Notes under the pieces: model-generated
Database searches by the model: none
Told to the model about the DNA's origin: nothing
Seen by the model: the letters and a program-made list of their open reading frames with translations, nothing else
Shown: piece by piece, positions 38,189 to 48,700 of the stretch
Layout of the letters: every line of letters starts with the position of its first letter
Position numbering within the stretch: position 1 is the stretch's first letter
Assembly (NCBI RefSeq): GCF_964204645.1
Contig: NC_134026.1
Span: 27,236,650-27,300,649, forward strand
Length of the DNA stretch: 64,000 bases
Source: Tubulanus polymorphus
Lineage: Eukaryota; Nemertea; Palaeonemertea; Tubulaniformes; Tubulanidae
Reading direction: 5' to 3'
Position numbers and translations under genes: made by a program

Positions 38189-40856
38189 TTTCACATGAAC
38201 ACAGTGTGCACTCAGGTGCTTGGATCTAAAAATTAAAATTAATGGTTCAGAATTCATTCAGTGTCATTATTGATTAAAAGAAGCGCACCGAGGTGGACTT
38301 CCATAAAGGCCCAAAAGGCAAGTGCTAAAAAAGGCCTACCGGTACTAAATGTGGTAGTCCAGTTAATCAGGGAAGTGTCTCATTACACTTCCCTGAGGAT
38401 CATTCATTTATTACGTACGCATGAAATTTGAATTTTTCACCCCCCTCTCTCTCTGTACATAAAATCGGCCAGTTTATCATATACATTAAGCATGACAGTA
38501 CACAATTGCACTGACCCCTCCCCCTCCCCTAATGTGTACATAATAAATGAATAACCCCCTGAGTTAATCTAGCCGTTTTTCTTGATTATAAGGTAAGTAG
38601 GGAGCCAAACCCAAATCGTCTCAGTCTCTGCCTCAGGTATTCGTGCTGCATTTCGATATCTGATTTGAGAACCAGTTTAACAGCCAACAGGTAATAAGTA
38701 AGTAGGTTTTCTTGTAGTTAAGAGATGTGCACAAGCCCTGCCCTAAGCCTAGACTGGGGCTTTTGTATTGTTTGTTCAAACTCAACTGTGACTGTGGGTT
38801 ATGTTTGTTTGTTTGAAATAAAAAAAATTTTACCCAGTAGATATTTTTCCACTGAAAAAATATCATATTTTTGCATAGGCCACCACATAAACTAGACTTT
38901 TAATGTGACTGTGAGGGACCGAGGCGAGTTAGCACTCCCAGGGGTGAGGATTCGAGCTACAACCGGCCTCTCAGACCCACCTCCACCATCACTGCGCCAA
39001 CCTGTGTACCAGCAGAATAATCAGCCTGTTGATTGAGGCTGGGTACCAGGAATCCAGGATGATGTCGAATAAATAAATAATAATAATGCTTTTTTACACT
39101 CGTCTCTTCGTCTTCCTTCTGACTTCGACTTATTTATCTTTGGCAAATATAGATTGGGAATTTAATAACAAGACATCTTATCCTTTGTCAAGCTTTAATC
39201 AGCCAGTATCTGTGCGCTAAAATTACTTTTTCCTTGTCGATTATCAGTTTTCTGGAGATATCAATAAATTTATATTTCATTGTACGTATTGACAAATTCA
39301 ACTACCGACGGGTGCTGCCCCCTAACATGTGTAGCTGCAATACGATGGCATGAGCGGTTCGAATCCCAAAATTTCATTGTCCGTCAAGGGGTTCGGCACT
39401 GTATATCGTATTTGATACACTTCAGGATAAACTGTCGATATACATGTATTTTCTGAGTTGTACACCTATGAGAAAAAAAAACATAGACGTCAGGAAAAAT
39501 ATCTAACAGAACCAAAAAGAGATAAAGACTCATAATATTTTATACAAGATCAATCATTTATTTCATATTTTTTCTAAGGTACAAGCTGAATAATGGGCTA
39601 GTAGACCTTAGTGCAAAAACAATGAATAATCATGAAAAGTCAATAGAATGAAAATGCTACAGACATGAAAACAAAAATCAAATGACGACGAAAATACAAA
39701 ATGTTACAAAAACAAATGAACTAGTTTTTTCAAATCAATAACAGGTAAATTCATTCATATCACATGAAGTACAACCAACACTACATACACCATTAATACT
39801 CAGTCCAGCAACCTGCTCCGATATCTCGATACTTACACAGCTGGACAGTAATACAATACACAAGATACTTAACTTCTTTTAAGTTGCATAAAAATTGCAG
39901 CTGTCATGCAAAGAATTGAATTTGAATAAGTGCATACATATTACAGATATAAGGTCAGACACAAGTTGCACAGGATACTACTTAATCGATCTTATTGTTA
40001 GTAATAGAATTCCTTTCTCAATCAAAGAAGTATAGAATATAGAGAATACGAAAGTTCAGTATATAACATCATATATACATGTACAATTATATACAATGTT
40101 TCCTATCAGCGAAGAGAAAAGTAATATTTTACACTCAATACCAAAAAATTATGATAAAACCTGCAGAGCCTTTTTTTCAGGACAGACAAGCTATACTACA
40201 GTGAAACCTCATTAAAACAAACTTCAGGGACCAGAAAATATGATAGTTATGTCTAGAATGAAATTATTAAAATCGTCCTATTTGGGACCAAGTTCTTGGA
40301 CTGTAATAACCAATAAATCATTATCCGGTATAACCAAGGTCATTCTAACGAGGCTCCACCGTATCAACAGATTTAAAGGTATGAAATAACACTTCATTTT
40401 TTTGTTTTGACATAACATGTACATTATTTTCGGTTTATAACTTCTTTGAGTCACTTTCCTTGCATTCAAATTTCAAGTATCGTAGCACATCAGCTTTTCT
40501 TACAACATTCTGACATGCTCATTGATAATATCGAGATCAATTCCAATTAAAGCGCTACTGACCAAATTTCATTTTCAGCACATGATTCTTTTTTAACACA
40601 TAAACAGATCACCATCAAACAATACAATCTTAACATTCAGATTACTTTTCCAGCACAAAATAAGTCATAACAAAGTTTGTTTGAAGTTAAATGCACTCAG
40701 TCTTGAACCATCTGAATGTCTGAAACATCAGCGTATAAAGCAAAATGTCTAAGCAGCATTAGATCCCTGACTCATTCATGCCAAATTCTCAAAGCTGAGA
40801 AGTAAATCCAAGCAAGCAAAATTATCCTATAACAGATTTTGATCAATTGAATGTAG
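38189..40856. other. Intergenic region between the LRRC41- and TBPL1-like genes
   Basis: No coding sequence recognised. It contains the SINE-like element at 38907-39087 and a GGTTCGAATCC motif at 39356-39366. The part near TBPL1 is probably its long AT-rich 3' UTR. Confidence 0.5.
38907..39087 (+). mobile_element. tRNA-related SINE-like element with AATAAAT tail
   Basis: A GC-richer island (GAGGGACCGAGGCGAGTTAG ... GGATTCGAGCTAC) with A-box- and B-box-like segments, a less structured body, and a simple tail AATAAATAAATAATAATAAT. That combination is typical of tRNA-derived SINEs. Orientation is taken from the tail; the minus strand also has box-like motifs, so orientation is uncertain. Target-site duplications were not resolved. 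Confidence 0.4.
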
Positions 40857-42138
40857 TTAGTCGAAACTTTCATCAGTGTCATATTCTTCCGATTCAACCA
40901 TATCTGAAAATTCCTCCCCCGAAAAATATTCGAAGTCTTTCGCTGATTTATACTGGCGTTGCATTTCAAGACGTTTTGTTCGTTGTCGATTCCAATGTTT
41001 TTTACGAAATGTAGCACCACCCATGTTATCATTTTCAACATCGTGATCATTTTTCTCCATGCGATATGGATACACTAAAGGGAATATATGTTCAACGGCT
41101 AGTTGAATATTCGAGACGCACGGAGCTGAAACGAAAGAATATATTTGAAAAACCCTTAAATATTGCTTGCCTATTATTTGATGGATGATTATGGCAATTC
41201 GAGTACCTGTTATGGTAATGCTTCCAGTTGAGAAGATTTTTAGAGTTGCTTTAGGTTCAGAAATTCTGTACGTTACACCGGGATGTAATTCAGGCTCATA
41301 GCTACATTTGATAAATGAAAATTTATTGATTTGCTACAATTTCAATTTAAAATAGGCACATGTGTATAAGATCTTTTAAATACCTCGACTTTTCTTTATG
41401 TTCATTTGAAAATTTTGCTATTCGTATTCTAAATGGCATTGAGCACGTCGCTAAAACGTTCACAATCCTAAATCGACAAAATCTGATTTTGAACCCGAGA
41501 CGCTGTAAACACCTGGCAAATTTTCTTGACGCAACTTTTGCCTCCTCTTCACTGTGGGAAAATTTATTGAATAGTTAAACAGATTGAAAATAAACCATGC
41601 ATAAAGGACAGCATAAATGTATGATGATTTCTTACAGACCTTGTAGCACCCGTACATGTTATCTTGCCAGATGACCACATACTTGCTGTGGTGTATGGTT
41701 TCCGTAGTTTCATTGTGACCATCTTGAAAAGAAAATAAGCATGAAACAGACAAAGCAAGCGTATGCACAATCTATATATAAATATATGATGTGAATTCTG
41801 AATCTTACCCCGTTTTGCCTTTTATATTCAACATTGGCTCCTTCTAAAGCTATAGTTTTTAAGTCCAAGTGACATCTAGTGGCGAAACTACACACTACAT
41901 TATTAACGACAATGTCGATAACGGGTCCTTCATCCGTTTGTTGCGTTTCTGCCAACTGCTGTTGCGATTCAGAGTTTTCCTGACCATTCTTCATTGAATG
42001 ATTGTAAGTAGTATCGATAGTATGATCATCATTCAGCGACTTGTCCATATCACTATCAGGCTTAGATTCTGGTATAGAAGCTACTGAGGGGTACAAGTTT
42101 TCAAATTGCAGGGCTGAAGTAGTTGTTGATGCCATCAT
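40857..42138 (-). CDS. TBPL1: TATA-box-binding protein-like 1 (TRF2/TLF)
   Basis: 314 residues from five exons: 42138-41809, 41722-41640, 41551-41384, 41301-41207 and 41125-40857; the phases agree. It is a TBP-related factor that works with TFIIA in TATA-less transcription in the nucleus. Both pseudo-repeats of the saddle are visible: first repeat VVCSFATRCHLDL, VEYKRQNGMVTMKLRKPY, ASMWSSGKITCTGAT; second repeat VLATCSMPFRIRI, YEPELHPGVTYRI, ATLKIFSTGSITITAP, VEHIFPLVYPYR. These match the TBPL1/TRF2 class rather than TBP, whose DNA-intercalating Phe residues are replaced. Vertebrate TBPL1 is about 186 residues; here there is an added Ser/Asp/Gln-rich N terminus of about 80 residues and an added tail, basic then acidic (YDTDESFD). 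Two adjacent Met codons open the frame. Confidence 0.93.
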
Positions 42139-42811
42139 AACATTGATAAAAGAAACCGACTTCTGTAGCTTGGAAGTTGGAAGCTATGATGACGTTCGCG
42201 ATCAAATGTCAGCAGAGACTGAGAGCCGACCGAGAATGATTAAGAACGGCGGGAGTGTTCGTCGACTGTCAGAGCAATAACTGGAGAGTAACTATTGATA
42301 AGTTAACTTATACACCGAGATGTCGCTTTTGTCTACCAAACGAACTTACCCTTATCGCGGTAAAACATACTTGTATCACAAAAGTCGACATTAGATGCAC
42401 TAAATTTAAGAGCCACTGCAAATATAAATTTTCGGCTCCACCTTTACGTTAAATGTTCTCTGTCACCGCATATACATACAATGCAAATGATCAAAAACTA
42501 GGTTCGAATCCCACATTTTCTCGGCGGTTCTAATTACCGACCAAAACCGTCCAATACTGATCTTAGTTCTTTTCGTAAGATGATCGAGTGTCTTCACTGA
42601 TCCTTCGTATACGTTGGCAAACACGAAATTAGGTTCGAATCCTACGTAAGCCTGGGATTTTTCAAAATTCTAATGATCCTCAATATAGTATATCCCCTAT
42701 CTATCCTATGCCGAGTGTTGTTTTAACAATGTGAACTTCAGAACCGTGATGTACACCAGAAATACATACATTATCAATATGAAGGTTTATTTTAATAATT
42801 GTTGTACATAA
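42139..42811. other. Spacer between TBPL1 and WDR55 with two B-box-like repeats
   Basis: Contains two related degenerate repeats, each with an exact GGTTCGAATCC (42501-42511, 42632-42642) and a following TTCTAAT block. It also holds the TBPL1 promoter (5' side) and WDR55 3' UTR. Confidence 0.45.
42786..42791 (-). terminator. Poly(A) signal of WDR55 (probably shared with ITPA)
   Basis: AATAAA on the minus strand, 20 nt past the WDR55 stop. No minus-strand AATAAA was found from about 43320 up to 43938, so ITPA transcripts may use this one. Confidence 0.6.
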
Positions 42812-43918
42812 CTAGTCGTCTGAATCCTCACTATCAGTATCATCATCACCATCATCATCGTCATCATTATCTTTATTTTCAACTAAATCGCTAAAAAAGT
42901 CAGAATTTTTGGCAGCTGAACTTGTATTCAGGGATTTTGTTTTCGTGTTCTTTTTTGCCTTCTTTTTGGTATCAACAATTTCAGTTTTAACATCTTCAAC
43001 ATTCCAGAACTTGATTTTTCCATCATGCGCGCAACTGGCTAAAAGTTTTTCATCGTGGGATAACGATAAATTTTCTACAGGAAAATCATTATGTTCACCG
43101 ACTACACCAAGAAATCTATTGGGTAGAATATGAACAGCACGGATGACTCCATCCATAGATCCAGTACAAACAATGTCATCACTTATAGCTATCATACAAT
43201 CGATTGATAACGGGTGACCTGGGAAACGATCGCTAATGTTTCCCCATTCACCCCAATTGAATATATTCATAACACCTTCGCCATCACCGCATAAAACCTT
43301 ATTTTGTTTTTTTACAACTGACAATGAAAGAAACTCTGAATCAAATAATTCCGACTGCAATTCCATTCGCTTACGTCTGATGTTGAATGCAGTCAACGTT
43401 CCTTCGCCGCTCGCTGCTAAAAGAATTTTCTTGTCTTTATCGATGTGAAGTGCGCTGATGAATTCTTCGTTCTCTTTCACAGCCATGATAGCTTCGGGTT
43501 GACGAATGTCCCATAACTTGACATTTCCATCATCATCACCCGTTGCAAATTTGAAATCATCGATAATTTCCATACAAAAAATAGCCGAATCATGAGCTTT
43601 CTTCATTTTCTTGATTGTTTTACCATTTCCCATGTCGATAATCTGAATAGATTTATCTTTTGAGGCTGTATACAACTTTTCGCCGTCATCAGAAAATCTC
43701 AAAGACCTACATGATTTACTATGATGTGACAAAGTCATTAATAAATGATTTGTCTGATTTTCGGTGGCTGAATATGAATGAATGGTAACAGTACCATCAA
43801 TCTGTCCAGCTGCAATTACATCTTTTTTTGTATGAAAACAAATGTCATTCACAATACACGTATCATCGAATTTGATATCTTTCGGGACATTAATCATGTC
43901 ACTTGTAGATGCAGACAT
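42812..43918 (-). CDS. WDR55: WD repeat-containing protein 55
   Basis: 368 residues in a single uninterrupted exon, unlike every other gene here. It is a nucleolar WD40 protein needed for rRNA processing and the modulation of ribosome biogenesis. Seven beta-propeller blades can be traced, for example FHTKKDVIAAGQIDGTVTIH at the start, FATGDDDGNVKLWDIRQPEA in the middle and LLASCAHDGKIKFWNVED at the end. A Lys-rich stretch (KKKAKKNTKTK) and an acidic Asp/Ser tail follow, as in WDR55 orthologues. The ATG lies 20 nt after the ITPA stop codon on the same strand, so a common transcript or trans-splicing is likely. WDR55 is the first choice because of the length (about 383 in vertebrates), the RRKRMELQSELFDSEFLS segment and the acidic end. 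Confidence 0.93.
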   Translation of the reverse strand: MSASTSDMINVPKDIKFDDTCIVNDICFHTKKDVIAAGQIDGTVTIHSYSATENQTNHLLMTLSHHSKSCRSLRFSDDGEKLYTASKDKSIQIIDMGNGKTIKKMKKAHDSAIFCMEIIDDFKFATGDDDGNVKLWDIRQPEAIMAVKENEEFISALHIDKDKKILLAASGEGTLTAFNIRRKRMELQSELFDSEFLSLSVVKKQNKVLCGDGEGVMNIFNWGEWGNISDRFPGHPLSIDCMIAISDDIVCTGSMDGVIRAVHILPNRFLGVVGEHNDFPVENLSLSHDEKLLASCAHDGKIKFWNVEDVKTEIVDTKKKAKKNTKTKSLNTSSAAKNSDFFSDLVENKDNDDDDDGDDDTDSEDSDD

Positions 43919-43938
43919 TCTCTTACCAAGATAGTCAC

Positions 43939-44715
43939 CTACTTCGCAAAATGATTTTGAAATTCACTAAGAGCTTTGAAGCGATGAGAAATTTCGTTCT
44001 TCTTAGACTTGGGTAACTCTGCGTAAGTTTGATCGAATCCTTTTGGCTCGAAACAAGGATCCCAACCGAAACTATTTGGCCCACGAGGAGAAACGATCGT
44101 ACCGTCTGTTTTTCCTCTGAATAATACTATTTCATCACCAGGTTTCCCGCTGTGATAGGCAAATACGCAAAGTGCATAAGCTGACTTGTCCTCAAAACCA
44201 TGAAGTAAACGATGTAAACCTATGAAATACAACAAATATAGTTTTCATCAAATATCAAACAATACTGGCTTAAAATGATAGGCATTTGAAGAAGATGCCT
44301 ACCTTCGGGTTTAAGATTCTTCAAAAACCACTTGATATATGGTCCCGGCAATCCACCAAGTGCGTTAAAACATAGACTTGTATCTTCTACCAAAACCGGA
44401 CCTTCGATCAAAGTTGCAGCCGTTTTACACTTGGCTAGTGACACTTCGTCAGGAGTACCCTGATACTCTGGCAAATCAATGTCCTTGCTAACAATCTGGA
44501 ATGAATAGATTTGACATTAAATCTAATATCGGCACGCACATAACAAGAGATTAGAGAAGAGAAATAGAAGTAGGCTTGTGTCATGATCGTTGAGCCTCAC
44601 CTTGAGTTCTCAATCTCACCTGTTGAGGAAACGCTTTCCCAAGTATCTTCACTAGTTCTTCCAATTTATTTTTGTTACCCGTCACAAATGTTATAGGTTT
44701 AACTGAGCTGGACAT
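43939..44715 (-). CDS. ITPA: Inosine triphosphate pyrophosphatase
   Basis: 189 residues from three exons: 44715-44620, 44495-44303 and 44219-43939 (human ITPA is 194). It hydrolyses ITP, dITP and XTP to monophosphates and pyrophosphate, keeping deaminated purines out of nucleic acids; cytosolic. Signature segments: [17 protein letters not shown] at the N terminus (nucleotide-binding SGNxxK motif), [20 protein letters not shown] in exon 2 (catalytic Glu/Asp region), and [21 protein letters not shown] in exon 3, with the SHRFKAL end. Its stop codon is followed after 20 nt by the WDR55 start. The 5' end faces HBS1L across about 1.07 kb. Confidence 0.95.
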
Positions 44716-45789
44716 ACTGAAAAGTAAATTCAATGACTTCTGAAGATAGATCAATGATTTAACAATTATCAACTACCGAACGGCAGTGGCGTTGGAAGTG
44801 CTGCGACGAAAGTCGCCCGTGGCAATAATTAGCTGACTGACGTTTTTTTTCTTTGAATACCACGTTTTTGAAGAAATTAAGTAAATTCGCCACGACAATA
44901 TTTAGAACCTGTCCAAAATCGGTATTTGGCTGCAGCAATCAAAAATTGCTTCCAACACGCCTGAACGGGAGTGCGGAAAATGTCGGAGACTCAGCGCATA
45001 GGGCGGACCCAATGCAATGCGGCGGGGAAGTATTCGAGCTGCACTCTAAATTGCCAGAATTTTCAGGAAAACATTTTTCTTTTAATAATGAAATATGAAT
45101 CACCGTTACCACGGCATATTTTCTTGGGGGAACCCGTGACCCACTTTGGTGGCTTCGGGCCTTCTTCAGCTCAGCGCTCGTCACGATGCCAGCACTGGCA
45201 GCAGAGGTCGGGCCCGCGGGGATGGATGGATGCCTTATTCGCGAGTTTACTTTGTTCCACCTGTCCACTCCAGTACCCTGCTTCCCTCACCTTCCAAAAA
45301 TCCTTGCTATTTCAGACCCTATTCCTTTGACAACAGCACATTACGTTTACTGTATATTCATTCATAAAGAAAGTGAATGAAGCTACGTTACCTTTCGTGG
45401 TTCAATGAATCGCGGCATGTGTTGCGTGAACGAAAGCATGATAAAATTGTTTACATTCCACTGTAACATATTTGGAATTTCAATTCAATTGAATATTTAT
45501 TGCTCACAGTTCATTCTCTTTTTTTATAATCTTTGAACAATGGGGTTATGAATTGTGATACGTCTAAAAGAAAATATATAGATGTTATATAGCTAAAAGA
45601 GATACTATTGAGTAGCTTACAACAAATGCATCGTGTCGAGAGACTGGTTCCACTTCCAATAGTTGACTGGTTCCGCGTTCAGTTGAATTGAATTGAATTA
45701 ATTGAAAACGAGTTCAAAAAGCGTGAACAATGTCATAAAAGCCCTGTTTATCATTTATATTTGCGCAATCCTTTTTGACAAACATCAAA
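44716..45789. other. Divergent promoter region of ITPA (-) and HBS1L (+)
   Basis: 1.07 kb between the two start codons. Overlapping open frames in 44853-45380 on both strands have no recognisable domain and are taken as chance. Should contain both promoters; no TATA element is evident. Confidence 0.45.
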
Positions 45790-48700
45790 ATGTCAAGACA
45801 TAGGAATGTGCGATCTATGAATATTGACGATGGTTTGTATTAAAACTACATATTTCCTCGAAAATCATGTCATTCAATCAAATTCAATGTAATTATGTTG
45901 GCATATTTTATTGCACGTATAGCACTATTTCAGCCTACTCCTAGTCTGCATACGATGCGATATTAAGTGTTACCCTTGAAAAGGCTAGATACCTGATCAA
46001 CTAGCTTACCCTGTGGCCATTTATTTTGGAATTCCGTCTTCGTAAATAGATAGATAATCCCGTTCATCCCTCTGTTCTGTTCAACATTTTGTACTGTAAA
46101 TTGACATTGTAGAGTATGATGGCTACGATGACGTTTATGGTCATTCTGTCGAAGAAAGTTACTGTGTTTCTCCTGGAACAGGTAAATACATGCCAAAACA
46201 ACTTGAACATGAATCCTTGTATGAACTTCTATTAATTGCTCTAAGTCCAAGTACAACATTTTACATAGGATTGAACATTTTTCTTACAAGTCAAATTCAT
46301 TGCTTTATCTCATATATTCAAAGTCGAAGAAGACAACTAACAACTTCTATGTGCTATTTCACTTTTTAGTTGCTCAATTCACATTCAACCGCGATGCCGA
46401 GCCGAGTTTGTCATCATTTATCACTGAATCTAAAATTCCTGAAGAGGATGAAAGTGACAGTGAAAATGACCAATCACTCAATGATTCCGGTCAATTTCAT
46501 AAACCACAATTATCTGATACACAACAAGGTCTGTTACTGTCTTGTATGATGTTAGCCATGTGAAAAATATTAAGCCGCACTGAATTGGACTAGGCCCTAA
46601 AGATGAATTTGAATTATTCGAATCTTTACATATTTTTCTTTACAGCCCAGTTGAATTCATGTTTAGAAGAGATGCGTAATATTATTGGTGATTCAGTGCC
46701 TGAGCATACTATGGTAGATGCTGTTGTTAAATCTGACTTCAACTTGGAGAAAGCTCTTGATCAAGTATTGAATAAAGCAGGTTTGTACTCGGCTGATATT
46801 GTAAGATATACTTTTGACCAGTTTTATTTTTAGATAAAGAATACTTTTGTGTTGCAGATGCTCCGAAATCACAAAGAATTCCCAGGGAAAGGAGAAGAGA
46901 TTCAGGTAAGTAATCAGGCCAAAATGACTTAGATTTCTCCAAGAAAAAATGTTTAATTCGTTTGAGATTTATGTCTTCTTTTCATTTTTCTTTCATATGT
47001 TTTGAACTGATGGATGATAATTGAATTTGGTAAGGTAAGATGAGGAGCTTAATTTCAATACTGACACTATATCTATAATTAAGGCTTCTAGTTCATCAGC
47101 TCCTGATGAGTTTGGAGCATGTTTGTTTCAACCATCTGATGAGATGAGAGATATCACAATGCTCCCTAGAATGAAACCAATTCGACCCCCTCCTGGATTT
47201 GTCAAACCGCCTCCTGGTTTTGCCGGCCCACCACCAGGATTTCATGCACTTGGCATTCAGCGTGATATGGCTGCAGGACAGCCTATGAATGCATTTGAAT
47301 TTTCCACTTGTAAAATTAAAGAATCAAATGTTTCAAAAGATAACCCCACCACCACTTTGACATCATTGAGCAATCTAGAACAATTTACCGATGGACTATC
47401 AAAATTCTTGCCAATCATCGGCTCAATAGGAAAAGAGAATATTCCCAAAATTTGTTCAGGCGTGAACATTGAATGTTCTGGTAGTTCCAAAGATGAGAGT
47501 AACATAAGTTCAGCTGGTCTGAACAAATTCAGCATACCACCTGTGAATCTGGATCTTTCAACGAGGCAGCATAATACAAAAGCGGACCAAAATAATGAAA
47601 GCCATTCTAAGCCTAAAGTGCAAGGTTTAAGTTTATCTAATTTAGCTAGGCAGCATGAAATCAAGTCTGGGAGTGTTAAACCATCTCAAAAAGGCAGTGG
47701 ACTAAGCTTGGCAAATTTAGCCAAACAGCATGAGATTAAATCACAAAATAAAAGTATTGGTTTAAGCCTTGCGAGTTTAGCAAAACAGCATAAAGAAAAA
47801 GTAGAGGCAAAGACAGCTCCTATATCATTAAATGTGTTCACTGAAAAACATTCTGATGCTAAAAAGAAATTGAGGATTCCTGCAAAAGATATGAAAGAAT
47901 GCCATAACACTTTAGAAGATGCTTCAATTAGCTTGTCCCAACTAGCAAAACATGTTGTACCCACCACTATAAAACGTGGAAGTCAGTTGAAATGTGAGAC
48001 TTCTACTAAAAAAATTGATTTATCTGGTTTGTTAAAGGTTCCGTCCCCGGTGCAAAAGACTGCACCAAATTCCTCTAGTGAAACTGAGCTATCTTCATTT
48101 GATGTTTTCAGTCCCCAGTTAAACAGCCAATTAAGAATGAAGACAATTACTATCGATAACAATATTGTTCATGATGAATTCACACTTGAAAACAATATTC
48201 ATGTCTCTACTGAAATTATTTCTAAACCATCCATATTTGCTAGAATAATATGTTCCCACTACCCAACTTATAGTTCTGTAGATGAGCTTGTGAGAAAAAG
48301 AAAAAAGCTTGCTAGAACCAAAAAGTTTTTGAAATTTTGCTACATGAAACAAATATCGGAAACAATCGTAGAACAACAAGAGAAATCAAATGTTATCGTT
48401 CCATTTGATTTTTCAACTCCATCTCCTGACGACATTGTGAAAGAAAAACAGAATGTTGCCTTCACTCGTACTGGTATGATACCCGAAAGAATCTACTGAA
48501 TATAACAACTGTAGTATCTCAGACTTGTTTCCACGTAGTGTTATACACTTAGTGTATTTCTTTTGCCTTCTACAATTGACAAATCGATGTTCCCTTTTAT
48601 TCATTTTAGGTAGATCAACCGTAAAATCAGACTTTACACTTGGTGAACCTCCGGTTATTAAAACTGTTGATACTTCTACCAAAGTTGAAGATGGGGTTGC

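Noticed and set aside
40278-40469. 63-codon minus-strand frame downstream of TBPL1
   Set aside because: No domain; most likely TBPL1 3' UTR or spacer.
44853-45380. Several overlapping frames between ITPA and HBS1L
   Set aside because: They overlap on both strands, show no domain, and lie in the expected divergent promoter region.
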